From the NCBI RefSeq assembly GCF_042944905.1, contig NZ_CP168496.1, positions 496,001 through 560,000 on the forward strand: a DNA stretch of 64,000 bases. Reading direction: 5' to 3'. Source of the DNA: Psychrobacillus sp042944905. GTDB taxonomy: Bacteria > Bacillota > Bacilli > Bacillales_A > Planococcaceae. The position numbers and the translations under genes were made by a program. Of the stretch, positions 43,530-51,907 are shown one piece after another. The notes below the pieces were generated by a model. It did no database searches, was not told the origin of the DNA, and worked only from the letters and a program-made list of their open reading frames with translations. Each line of letters starts with the position of its first letter. Within the stretch, counting starts at the first letter, position 1.

Positions 43530-45333
43530 ACCTTTTGGATATGAACCGATTGTAACGAGGGATGACTTAAAGAAAAGTAGTAAGAAGAAAGTGGAAAAAG
43601 CATCTGACTGGAAAAGCGTACTTGCGCGTATTTGGAAATTAGTAGACGAGCAACGATTTTTATTAATCGTTGTGCTTTTATTAGTAGTTATAAGCTCTGC
43701 TCTAGCCTTGCTTGGTCCATATATGATTGGAATAATAATCGACGACTATATTACGAAAAGCCGGTTTGCAGGGCTTTCGACAATGATTGGGATATTAATC
43801 GTTGTGTATGTCTTTTTGTCAATTGCAATGTATTTGCAAAATTATTGGATGATTGGCATTTCGCAGCAAACGATTTATAGACTACGAACCGGATTATTTA
43901 ATCATTTACAAAGACTCCCAGTATCATTTTTTGATAAAAGACAACATGGTGAGTTAATGAGTCGGATGACGAATGATATTGAAAACGTTAGCCAAACGCT
44001 GAATTCATCTTTTATACAAGTATTTTCAAGTATACTAACGTTAGTTGGAACTACTGTAGTTATGCTTCTCTTAAGTCCTTTATTGACAGCTATTACGCTT
44101 GTAATCGTTCCTTTTATGTATGTTGCGATGCGTTGGATTACGAGACGTACATCGAAATTGTTCAAGGAACAGCAGCAAGCAGTTGGTGAAATGAATGGAA
44201 TGATTGAAGAAACGATTTCTGGTCAACGAATTGTCAAGGCATTTTCCCAGGAAAGTCGTATGCTAGAAGAGTTTTCAGTAAAGAGCGAACGACTGAAAAG
44301 AACGGGATTTTGGGCGCTGATTTACTCCGGTTTTATTCCAAAGGTGATGAACTTTCTAAATAATGTAAGCTTTACGCTTGTAGCAGCGGCAGGCGGTGTG
44401 TTGGCTTATTATGGTCAGGTGACGATTGGAGAAATTGTAATTTTCACAGAGTATGCACGTCAGTTTACTCGACCTCTAAATGACTTAGCAAACCAATTTA
44501 ATACAGTACTTTCTGCAATCGCAGGGGCAGAGCGTGTTTTTGGGATTATGGATGAACGTGTAGAAATTGACGTAGCGGTGGATAACAAAGACTACAAGAT
44601 AAAAGGAAATGTCACTTTTGAAAATGTGACATTCCGGTACAATCAAGAAGAGGAAATCTCAACAATTCAGCATGTTTCTTTCCATGTAGATGCAGGTAAA
44701 ACTGCTGCTTTGGTCGGTGCAACTGGCGCAGGGAAAACAACCATTATGCAACTCCTTGCTCGTTTTTATGAAGTAAATGAAGGGCGTATTTTAATGGATG
44801 ATATTCCGATGGACAACTTGCCAAGGCATACATTACGTAGTCAAACAGCCTTTGTATTACAAGATCCGTTTCTTTTTGAAATGAATGTTAGAGAGAATAT
44901 TCGTTATGGGAAATTAAATGCAACAGATGAAGAAATAGTATATGCTGCAAAAGAAGCAAATGCACACGACTTTATTATGAAGCTACCTAATGGATATGAT
45001 ACGATATTAACAGCCGATGGAGGAGAGATTAGCCAAGGCCAAAAGCAGTTATTATCGATTGCTCGAGCACTCGTAGCAGATCCTGCTCTCCTACTACTGG
45101 ATGAGGCAACGTCTAGTATTGATACAGTAACAGAACTAAAAATACAGGAAGCACTCGAACGATTAATGGAAGGTAGAACGAGCTTTGTTATTGCCCATCG
45201 ATTAAATACTGTTCGAAAAGCAGATCTTGTATTTGTAATGGAAAATGGAGAGCTTATCGAATCAGGTTCCCAAGAAGAGTTGTTAAAACAAAAAGGTCGT
45301 TATTTCGAAATGGTGACAAGCACGAAGATTTAA
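43510..45333 (+). CDS. heterodimeric ABC exporter partner subunit
   Basis: A half-transporter of 607 residues from ATG 43510 (behind AGGAGGGTG). It has an N-terminal extension of about 50 residues, six TM segments and an ATPase. Walker A is GATGAGKTT; Walker B is LLLLDEATSSID with catalytic Glu; the H-loop is VIAHRL. The signature reads ISQGQKQ instead of LSGGQ. This altered signature faces the degenerate Walker site of the partner, so exactly one composite site should hydrolyse ATP. It likely exports lipophilic compounds. It is translationally coupled to the upstream gene. Confidence 0.9.
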   Translation: MLNFIRKPFGYEPIVTRDDLKKSSKKKVEKASDWKSVLARIWKLVDEQRFLLIVVLLLVVISSALALLGPYMIGIIIDDYITKSRFAGLSTMIGILIVVYVFLSIAMYLQNYWMIGISQQTIYRLRTGLFNHLQRLPVSFFDKRQHGELMSRMTNDIENVSQTLNSSFIQVFSSILTLVGTTVVMLLLSPLLTAITLVIVPFMYVAMRWITRRTSKLFKEQQQAVGEMNGMIEETISGQRIVKAFSQESRMLEEFSVKSERLKRTGFWALIYSGFIPKVMNFLNNVSFTLVAAAGGVLAYYGQVTIGEIVIFTEYARQFTRPLNDLANQFNTVLSAIAGAERVFGIMDERVEIDVAVDNKDYKIKGNVTFENVTFRYNQEEEISTIQHVSFHVDAGKTAALVGATGAGKTTIMQLLARFYEVNEGRILMDDIPMDNLPRHTLRSQTAFVLQDPFLFEMNVRENIRYGKLNATDEEIVYAAKEANAHDFIMKLPNGYDTILTADGGEISQGQKQLLSIARALVADPALLLLDEATSSIDTVTELKIQEALERLMEGRTSFVIAHRLNTVRKADLVFVMENGELIESGSQEELLKQKGRYFEMVTSTKI

Positions 45334-45342
45334 GGAGGATAT

Positions 45343-46209
45343 ATGGATATATCAATTATGACTGTCTCGATTCCGTTAGATATAGAAACAATGGAAGAAA
45401 TAAACGTACTAGTGCAAGAATCATTTCTTCAAGACAAAGTAAATTACACGTCACTATTAAGTGTCGCTGAACTTTCTGATTATTATTTAAAAGGTTTTTG
45501 TGTGTTAGCATACGAAGACGAAACAGATAAATTAGTTGGAGTAGTGTCGGCTGTAGACCGGATAGCTACACTAGATTTTGAATGGAGTGCGGTTGTATTA
45601 CCAAATGCTCGCAGGCAAGGTATAGGGGAGCATCTAGTGCAGGAGCTTGCGAAAAATTTAAAGCTTAGAGGAGCAGAAACAGAACTAGCATTGGTACCTG
45701 AAAATTCGGAAGCTGGTCAGCAGTTATTAAAGAAGTTTGGCTATGTACATGACTATTCAGAAATAACAATGGCAGTAAATGCAGTAGCAAATGAATCTTT
45801 TAATAAAGTACAAATCACCTCATATAATATGGAAGAGTCAGAGCTAATTGAGGTGTTAGTAAGTGCATTTGGTGACACAGAAGAAGAAGCAAGAGAAATG
45901 ATTGTTTTTAATAATGAAACTCCTAATCGCAGACTAATGCTCGCGATAGTAGACAAGGAAGTTGTAGGTACTGTTGCTATCGTGGATGATTCCGATAAAT
46001 TATGGGTGACAGGGCTTGCAGTGCATAAAAAATCTCGAGGAAAAGGAATAGCAACTAGGCTATTAAATTGGTCCAAAAATGAAGCCCATCATTTAGGCAA
46101 GACAGCTGTTTATCTAGATGTGGAAACAGATAATGAAAAAGCATTATCTGTCTATAAAAAAGCAGGATTTAAAAAAATAAATCATACGGATTTCTATAGA
46201 AAAGGGTGA
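45343..46209 (+). CDS. tandem GNAT-family N-acetyltransferase
   Basis: A 288-residue protein with two GNAT domains. Domain 1 (about 1-140) has VVLPNARRQGIGEHLVQELA as the acetyl-CoA loop. Domain 2 (about 150-288) has VTGLAVHKKSRGKGIATRLL and AVYLDVETDNEKALSVYKKA. The first copy is a little less typical and may be structural. The substrate is unknown. It begins 9 bp after the ABC exporter behind AAGGAGGATAT and shares its terminator, so it may modify a compound handled by the exporter; this is inference from position. Confidence 0.85.
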   Translation: MDISIMTVSIPLDIETMEEINVLVQESFLQDKVNYTSLLSVAELSDYYLKGFCVLAYEDETDKLVGVVSAVDRIATLDFEWSAVVLPNARRQGIGEHLVQELAKNLKLRGAETELALVPENSEAGQQLLKKFGYVHDYSEITMAVNAVANESFNKVQITSYNMEESELIEVLVSAFGDTEEEAREMIVFNNETPNRRLMLAIVDKEVVGTVAIVDDSDKLWVTGLAVHKKSRGKGIATRLLNWSKNEAHHLGKTAVYLDVETDNEKALSVYKKAGFKKINHTDFYRKG

Positions 46210-46228
46210 CTCGATTGGGTCATTCTTT

Positions 46229-46280
46229 AAGACTGTAGACAAACTCGAAAGAAACGAGTTGTCTACAGTCTTTTTATTTT
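46229..46280 (+). terminator. strong rho-independent terminator
   Basis: The stem GACTGTAGACAAACTCG / CGAGTTGTCTACAGTC (one bulge) is followed by TTTTTATTTTT. The remaining space to 46485 holds nothing recognisable. Confidence 0.9.
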
Positions 46281-46485
46281 TATATAGGGTAAATTTCGGT
46301 TTTCCTAAGCTTACAGCTAGTGGATGCCTCTCCAAACCAATATGAGTTTACCTACTTGTGGCGGCTAGTTTTATGGGTATTGTGTCCCTAGATAGCAATT
46401 CTAAAAAGGTAATTATTGAATTTAAAAGGACATGGATACATAAGTGGAGAATATGTTTATTATCTAATTAAAGGAGAGGATTTGG

Positions 46486-46905
46486 GTGAAAGAAAAATTA
46501 TTAAGGATAGGAACTGTTTATATACCAGTGACAAATGTGAAGCTCGCTTGTCAATGGTATGTGAGTAAATTAGGTGCAGAGTTAAGCTATCAAGATGAAG
46601 ATAAAGCAATTCTAAATTTTGCAAACCAAAGTATATTTCTTGTTAAATCCAAAGAAAACCAAAGCTCTAATTTCTATGATATTTACGGTGAAGAGCGTTT
46701 TTCTATGACTTTTGAAGTGAATGGGTTAAATGCTTTAGAAGCTATTCATCAAGATTTTATCGAAAAAGAAATAAAAGTTGGAGAAATTGAAAACAGGGGT
46801 CACGTTGGTAGAAACTTTGTTTTTTATGATTTAGATGCCAATAAATTTGATGTTTGGAGTGAAATAAGTCCAATATTTAAAGAAAGATACCTTAGCTCAG
46901 GTTAG
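46486..46905 (+). CDS. VOC family (glyoxalase/bleomycin-resistance fold) protein
   Basis: A 139-residue single VOC module: TVYIPVTNVKLACQWYVSKL at the start, AILNFANQSIFLV in the middle and FVFYDLDANKFDVWSEI at the end, where a metal-ligand Glu/Asp is usual. The function of such Bacillus proteins is generally unknown. The GTG start follows AAAGGAGAGGA. It lies 47 bp upstream of the SnoaL-like gene and may be co-transcribed. Confidence 0.8.
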   Translation: MKEKLLRIGTVYIPVTNVKLACQWYVSKLGAELSYQDEDKAILNFANQSIFLVKSKENQSSNFYDIYGEERFSMTFEVNGLNALEAIHQDFIEKEIKVGEIENRGHVGRNFVFYDLDANKFDVWSEISPIFKERYLSSG

Positions 46906-46952
46906 AAAAAAATCTTAATAGCTAATGTCAAAATATTTTAGGAGGTTTTTTT

Positions 46953-47363
46953 ATGGAGAATTCCTTCCGACAGTTCCTCCATACTTATTTAGAAGTTTGG
47001 AGAACATCATCTTTAATAGAATTAAAAGATTTAATATCAAAAGAATATCAAGCAAGAGAAATAACAGGTGGAGAAATAGTTGACTTTGGTTATGAGGAAT
47101 CAATCAAAGGATGGGAAGAGGGTTTTAACTTTGTCAAAGATAATAGAGCTCAGTGGGACTTAAACGAAATTTCAATTTTGTCTTTAAACGAGGATGAAGC
47201 AATGGCAATTTTATCAGCTACTTTGATTGTTCAAGGTAAGAATTTAGAAACCGCAAATTTATTCTTTCAAACATTCAAAAAAAGTGGAGATAATGATTGG
47301 AAATTGGTAAGAAGTTATATTGAAGCAGGTATCTCTAACATCGACCGTATGCAAACTAACTAA
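46953..47363 (+). CDS. SnoaL/NTF2-like (DUF4440-type) protein
   Basis: A 136-residue protein. FRQFLHTYLEVWRTSSLIEL at the N-terminus, the central EDEAMAILSATLIVQG and NLFFQTFKKSGDNDWKLVRSYIEAG at the end match the NTF2-like fold of small DUF4440/SnoaL proteins. No catalytic residue can be assigned. TAGGAGGTT precedes the ATG. Confidence 0.7.
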   Translation: MENSFRQFLHTYLEVWRTSSLIELKDLISKEYQAREITGGEIVDFGYEESIKGWEEGFNFVKDNRAQWDLNEISILSLNEDEAMAILSATLIVQGKNLETANLFFQTFKKSGDNDWKLVRSYIEAGISNIDRMQTN

Positions 47364-47483
47364 ATATGTGGTGTTAATTTATTATGGAACTAACGTAAAA
47401 TCAGAATTTTTCAACTTTATATTAGGCGAAGACGTATATATTTTAAAGGGTTTAGAACTACAATGAAATGGGAGGTGTTGTGT

Positions 47484-47798
47484 ATGAAAAGAAAGATGAA
47501 ACTGTTTAGTATTACAATCGTGTTTGGCATTATCGCTATTGTTTCGATTGTTTGTAATATATTTTGGATTGAATATGCACATCCGTTAGTCATAGCAAAT
47601 CCCATATTAGATTTGCTGTTTCGGAATGGCTTTAGTTTTATTATCGACAATGAATTACAGAGTCAAGAAGCGGGTAGCTATTTTTTACATTACAATCGAT
47701 GGGCATATTGTATTCATTTTGTGAGTTGTTTAATAGTTGGAAGCCTTATAGATGTGGTTAAAAATAAGTTTTTATTCGGGAAAGTTTTGAGTGTTTAG
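47484..47798 (+). CDS. small membrane protein of unknown function
   Basis: A protein of 104 residues from ATG 47484, behind GGGAGGTGTTG. TM1 lies at about 6-28 (FSITIVFGIIAIVSIVCNIF). A polar middle with NGFSFIIDNELQSQEAG follows, then a second hydrophobic segment (WAYCIHFVSCLIVGSLIDVV) and a basic end. I recognise no family. The possible terminator just after it (AAGGAG..CTCCTT, 47806-47840) is weak. Confidence 0.65.
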   Translation: MKRKMKLFSITIVFGIIAIVSIVCNIFWIEYAHPLVIANPILDLLFRNGFSFIIDNELQSQEAGSYFLHYNRWAYCIHFVSCLIVGSLIDVVKNKFLFGKVLSV

Positions 47799-47966
47799 TT
47801 AAATGAAGGAGCGTAAAGAGTATTTTTTTCTGCTCTCCTTTAATTTTATAGGTGATATCAACCATCCCATTAATCGTAGTCTATTAAAAAAGCAACGCAT
47901 ATAGCAGTGCAGTTGGTTATATGCATTTATTTATATTTATAATGCAAGATAATTATTGCCACAGGA

Positions 47967-48007
47967 AAGAGGACTGACACTTCATTTTATTAGTGTCAGT
48001 CCTCTTT
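47967..48007 (-). terminator. terminator of the DedA-PAP2 gene
   Basis: The perfect 16-bp stem AAAGAGGACTGACACT with its complement includes the last codons of the gene at 47996. Confidence 0.88.
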
Positions 48008-49294
48008 CGTATTAGATTTCAGAAATTCTAATTTTACAAAACGGAATATTTCCAATAAAACCATATTTAGACTAACCCAAACTCCTCCAAAAAGGTATCC
48101 AGCTACTACATCACTTGGGAAATGATTATTAAAATAAATTTGACTGAGTCCTAAAAGAAATGAGACTCCTATAACAAAAAGAAACAAGCCTGACTTAATC
48201 CAAGTTATGTGAATATGACGAGAGAAAAGAAAAGATGTAAAACCTAAAACAGTTATAGTAATAAGTGTTTGTTCACTTGGAAAGGACTCCGGTAAAAGAC
48301 TTGGACCAACTCGAAGGAAAATTTCTGTTAATACTTCGGTTAGATAAGCACCGCCAAGTAAAACGAATAGCAAAAAGGATGCTTCCAACAAACGATTTTC
48401 CTTTTGGAACATAATGAAAACAAATGTGATGAAAGAAATAGTGAAAAGCAGGTAATAAGAATCTAGGTAGGAAAATATTATCATCCAAAACTTCCAGTCT
48501 TCATCGAAAATAGCATGTACGATAAAGGAAGTTATATTGTCAAAATCAGCAAACTCATGTGCTAAGAAATCTTGAATTAAGCCTACCATCAAGAAGAAAA
48601 GTGTTAGAAACAAGATAAAAGAGAAAAATAGTAGAAAACGAACCTTCCTTAAAGATTGAAAAGTTTCAATCATCTTATTTAGCAGAACGGAAATTGAAAC
48701 GTATAGCTGCTCTTGATGTTTATTAAAGAAATAGTAGACTATGGCTAATATTACTAATATAGAGCCTATAATTACTAAATACTTTGTGATTGTTTGATGG
48801 TACTGTTCCCATTGGGGACCAAGTATTTTTCCTAAAGAAATAAATGTGGACGTCCATAAAAAAGCACCAGTATAAGCATATATGGCATATGTTCGAAAAG
48901 GCATGCGTATTATGCCGGAGAAATAGCCAGTAATATGACGAATACCAGGAATGAAGAATGCGATTACGAGTAGCTTCACTCCAAAACGTTCAAACCATAG
49001 TGACGTTTTTTTTAACTTTTCAGGACCAAAATGAATTCTGTGACCATGCTTTTCAAAAAAACGGGGTCCTAATTTCATACCAATCCAATAAGATAGAGTC
49101 ATTCCAATTGAAGTGCCTATCCCAGCTGTTAAAATGCTAAGCATCCAACTATAATGACCCTGGTAAACCATCAAACCAGCATAGGTCATAAGAACTTCCC
49201 CAGGTAAAGGTAAGGCAAGAAGTTCAAGGAAGAGTGAAATTCCAAGCACAAAGTATCCGTATTGTTCCATTAAGCTTTGAATGAAGTGTGCCAT
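47996..49294 (-). CDS. DedA-PAP2 fusion membrane protein with degenerate phosphatase motifs
   Basis: A 432-residue protein. Residues about 1-200 are a DedA domain (ELLALPLPGEVLMTYAGLMV, then FIPGIRHITGYFSGIIRMP), linked to flippase-type lipid or undecaprenyl-phosphate handling. Residues about 230-415 form a six-TM PAP2-like domain, but the phosphatase signatures are altered. KxxxxxxRP is represented by TEIFLRVGP, PSGH by PSEQ (catalytic-site His lost), and SRxxxxxHxxxD by SQIYFNNHFPSD, where His and Asp remain. It may bind but not efficiently hydrolyse lipid phosphates. The family fusion is known; the loss of residues is read directly. Confidence 0.85.
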   Translation of the reverse strand: MAHFIQSLMEQYGYFVLGISLFLELLALPLPGEVLMTYAGLMVYQGHYSWMLSILTAGIGTSIGMTLSYWIGMKLGPRFFEKHGHRIHFGPEKLKKTSLWFERFGVKLLVIAFFIPGIRHITGYFSGIIRMPFRTYAIYAYTGAFLWTSTFISLGKILGPQWEQYHQTITKYLVIIGSILVILAIVYYFFNKHQEQLYVSISVLLNKMIETFQSLRKVRFLLFFSFILFLTLFFLMVGLIQDFLAHEFADFDNITSFIVHAIFDEDWKFWMIIFSYLDSYYLLFTISFITFVFIMFQKENRLLEASFLLFVLLGGAYLTEVLTEIFLRVGPSLLPESFPSEQTLITITVLGFTSFLFSRHIHITWIKSGLFLFVIGVSFLLGLSQIYFNNHFPSDVVAGYLFGGVWVSLNMVLLEIFRFVKLEFLKSNTKED

Positions 49295-49554
49295 GTTGCC
49301 CTCCCGGATTGTTTGTAAACTTGAACGAAACTGGTATCCAATAAGTCGTATGACAATTTGAATTAATGAATGAATTCATTATAAAGCAATAATCTCTTCT
49401 TTAACAATTGAAGTGATTTGAAATAATAAGAACATATTGTTTTCATTCTCCGAACTCGATTAACAAACTCGAAACATACACTCCACATCTTTTTCATAAA
49501 CTTTCTATAAGATGAATGGGGAAGAGACCATTCAATCGAAAAGGGGAGATATTA

Positions 49555-49719
49555 TTGGGTTTAAATGAACACAATGTAACAATGAAAGTTTCGAAAAAAC
49601 GGTTGAATTTACCTTTCTTTTACGTAAGCAAGAAAGTACAAACAAGTTTGCAAAGAATTCTATTAAAAAAAGCAAGACCACCTAAGCTGAAATATATTCC
49701 TTTTCCATCTAGGAAGTAA
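49555..49719 (+). CDS. small basic protein, 54 residues
   Basis: A TTG start at 49555, 7 nt behind AAAAGGGGAGA, opens a 54-codon frame. It encodes GLNEHNVTMKVSKKRLNLPF and ends KKARPPKLKYIPFPSRK. It is strongly basic, without membrane segment or Cys. A -10-like TATAAGAT lies at about 49506-49513, and a clean terminator follows at 49728. Promoter, ribosome site and terminator all fit a real small gene. I recognise no family. Confidence 0.55.
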   Translation: MGLNEHNVTMKVSKKRLNLPFFYVSKKVQTSLQRILLKKARPPKLKYIPFPSRK

Positions 49720-49727
49720 TTAATCGT

Positions 49728-49760
49728 ACGTCATCCCGCTTGTGTGGATGACGTTTTTAA
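49728..49760 (+). terminator. rho-independent terminator
   Basis: The stem ACGTCATCC / GGATGACGT is followed by TTTTT, 9 bp after the small basic gene. Confidence 0.85.
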
Positions 49761-49815
49761 TATGTGGTGCAGTATATAATGAAATAAGGACTAAATTGAT
49801 TGGGGAGGTTTTCAA

Positions 49816-50541
49816 TTGAAAATTTATGCACATAGAGGGTCGGCAGGGACGCATCCAGAAAATACAATTGCTTCTTTTAAAGCAACTGCAAAATTCCCCG
49901 TACATGGCGTTGAGTTTGATGTTCATATGACAAAGGATGGAGAACTTGTTGTTATTCATGATGAATCCATCGATCGTACCTCGAATGGACATGGTTATGT
50001 TAAGGATAAGACACTTGCAGAATTAAAAGGTTATGATTTTGGTGGATGGTTTTCTACTAAGTATAAAGGGGAAAAAATTCCTACCTTAAGAGAAGTACTT
50101 TACGTTTTTAAAGATACACGTCACCATTTGAACATAGAATTGAAATCAGATGTTTTTCCGTATGTGGGAATGGAAGATAAAGTCCTTCAGATGTTAAAGG
50201 AATATAGATTAGAGAGCAGAGTTGTTATTTCTTCTTTCAACCACGAAATGGTAAAAAACTTTAAAATGCTGGCGCCGCAAATTGAAACTGCAATATTATT
50301 TATGGAAGTAATGATAAAACCTGATGAATATGCAAGTATAGTTGGAGCAGATGCATTACATGCGTTCTTTCCTACGGCATTTAGAGCAATGGGAAAAGAA
50401 GCAATAGCTAGTGGAAGACAATTTCGCGTGTTCACTGTGAATGACGAAATCTATGCGGATAAGCTACAAGAAATTGGTGTTGACGCGATTTTTACAGATT
50501 TTCCAGAAAAAATGTACCAATTTTTGAACCGAAGAGTTTAA
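49816..50541 (+). CDS. glycerophosphodiester phosphodiesterase
   Basis: A 241-residue cytoplasmic (no signal peptide) GDPD enzyme with a TIM-barrel fold. Active-site motifs are AHRGSAGTHPENT (H6, R7, E15), EFDVHMTKDGELVVIHDE (E36, D38, second catalytic His) and LNIELKSD. It hydrolyses glycerophosphodiesters to glycerol-3-phosphate and an alcohol. The TTG start follows GGGGAGGTTTTC. It is monocistronic with a terminator at 50598. Confidence 0.9.
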   Translation: MKIYAHRGSAGTHPENTIASFKATAKFPVHGVEFDVHMTKDGELVVIHDESIDRTSNGHGYVKDKTLAELKGYDFGGWFSTKYKGEKIPTLREVLYVFKDTRHHLNIELKSDVFPYVGMEDKVLQMLKEYRLESRVVISSFNHEMVKNFKMLAPQIETAILFMEVMIKPDEYASIVGADALHAFFPTAFRAMGKEAIASGRQFRVFTVNDEIYADKLQEIGVDAIFTDFPEKMYQFLNRRV

Positions 50542-50597
50542 TGAGTAGATATATTGTAAAAAAGTCAGTTTATCTGGATATGCAAGCAATCAAACAA

Positions 50598-50655
50598 AAA
50601 GAGGATATCTCACTCGTCGAAAATCAAATGACGGATGAGATATCCTTTTTTAAAA
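50598..50655 (+). terminator. rho-independent terminator
   Basis: The stem AAAGAGGATATCTCA / TGAGATATCCTTTTTT has a loop of about 22 nt. Confidence 0.85.
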
Positions 50656-50690
50656 AAAGAAAGTAGATAAATTTGTGAGCCATGAACAGA

Positions 50691-50743
50691 TTGATTTCCA
50701 CTGCAGACTGGCGCTTACCGCGGTGCGGGCGATCAGCTAGCGT
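50691..50743. repeat. fragment of the GC-rich palindromic repeat
   Basis: GATTTCCACTGCAGACTGGC, GCTTACCGCGGTGCGGGC and GATCAGC match the left part of the family seen at 40864 and 41353. It lies directly left of a two-unit 21-bp repeat. Confidence 0.6.
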
Positions 50744-50764
50744 AAATCCTTATAGTTCCTTTCA

Positions 50765-50806
50765 ATTGGTCTCGGGTTGAACACAATTGATCTCGAAGTT
50801 CCACAA
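50765..50806. repeat. two-unit 21-bp repeat, locus 4
   Basis: ATTGGTCTCG and ATTGATCTCG start 21 bp apart (50765 and 50786). ACACAATTGATCTCGAAGTT parallels the end of locus 2. It looks like a truncated array. Confidence 0.8.
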
Positions 50807-50814
50807 AAATTTCA

Positions 50815-50898
50815 ACGGTAATAGTGTAGTTGATGTTTTGTCCAAAGCACTCGAAGAATTGAAAAGACAAGATGTACTTATAGGACGTTTACGTTTTT
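50815..50898. repeat. right-end fragment of the structured intergenic repeat
   Basis: It begins AACGGTAATAGTGTAGTTGA, then GTCCAAAGCACTC, GATGTACTTATAGGACG and TTTTTCC, as in the right block of copies I and II. It ends at the stop codon of the permease gene at 50900. Confidence 0.75.
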
Positions 50899-50899
50899 C

Positions 50900-51907
50900 C
50901 TATTTTTTCAATAATAAATACATAAAATAAGGAGCACCGATTAATGCAACCATCACTCCAGCTGGAATTCCATTTGGTTCTATAATATTTCGACCAATCG
51001 TATCTGCAAAAAGTAAAAGCCAGCCGCCGATTAATATAGCGATTGGTATATACAATTGATGTCTTGGACCAACTAGTGACTTTGCAATATGTGGAGCCAT
51101 TAATCCGATAAAAGCAATTCCTCCCGTAACGGATACTGCTGATGCTGCAAGTGCAACAGCAGCAAGCAAGAGAACGATTCTTTCTTTCTCAATAGATACC
51201 CCAACCCCAACAGCTACAGGTTCACTTAATCCTAGTAGATTTAATTTATTTGCTTTATAAAAAGTGAAAGGGATAAGGACGATTAGCCATGGTAAAAGTG
51301 CCAATATAAACGGCCAATCAGATCCCCAAATGTTACCTGCTAACCATTTTGCGATAAAATCTACTTTTTGACGCTCTGCTGATGAAATAAGCACAATCAT
51401 CAAACCGGATAATGCCATGGAAAATCCAATGCCGACAAGTATTAAGCGGACTGGCTGCAAGCCTACTTTTCGATTATAAGATAGTATGTAAATAAAAAAT
51501 GCAGTAAGTAAAGCTCCGACAAATGCAACAACAGGAAGCATATATACAAAAGAACCTGGCTGTATAGGGAAAAACAAGAAAAATAGAGCTATTGCAACTC
51601 CAGCTCCAGCATTTATCCCAATAATCCCTGGGTCAGCCAAATCATTGCGTGTAATGCCTTGTAAGATTGCACCCGATAGAGCCAAGGCCATTCCTGCAAG
51701 AAATGTAATAACAATCCGTGGTAATCGAACCGAAAATAATACAAATTCTTCTTTAAATGTCCCATTACCTAATATAGTAGGTAATAAGCGATCAAATGAT
51801 AAGGAAGAGTAACCAATTCCGGCACTAATAAATGCAGTTAACACAATTAGGGCAAGTAAAATTAGTAGAATGATACGTTGTTTTTTTAATAGCTGAGATT
51901 GAATCAT
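50900..51907 (-). CDS. iron-siderophore ABC transporter permease (FecCD), second subunit
   Basis: A 335-residue BtuC/FecCD-type permease with about nine or ten TM segments. Conserved phrases are LPRIVITFLAGMALALSGAILQG, RNDLADPGIIGINAGAG and the late GGIAFIGLMAPHIAKSLVGP that contacts the ATPase. It overlaps the other permease gene by 4 bp. It is the last gene of a four-gene Fur-controlled unit, with a structured-repeat fragment at its 3' end. Confidence 0.92.
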   Translation of the reverse strand: MIQSQLLKKQRIILLILLALIVLTAFISAGIGYSSLSFDRLLPTILGNGTFKEEFVLFSVRLPRIVITFLAGMALALSGAILQGITRNDLADPGIIGINAGAGVAIALFFLFFPIQPGSFVYMLPVVAFVGALLTAFFIYILSYNRKVGLQPVRLILVGIGFSMALSGLMIVLISSAERQKVDFIAKWLAGNIWGSDWPFILALLPWLIVLIPFTFYKANKLNLLGLSEPVAVGVGVSIEKERIVLLLAAVALAASAVSVTGGIAFIGLMAPHIAKSLVGPRHQLYIPIAILIGGWLLLFADTIGRNIIEPNGIPAGVMVALIGAPYFMYLLLKK

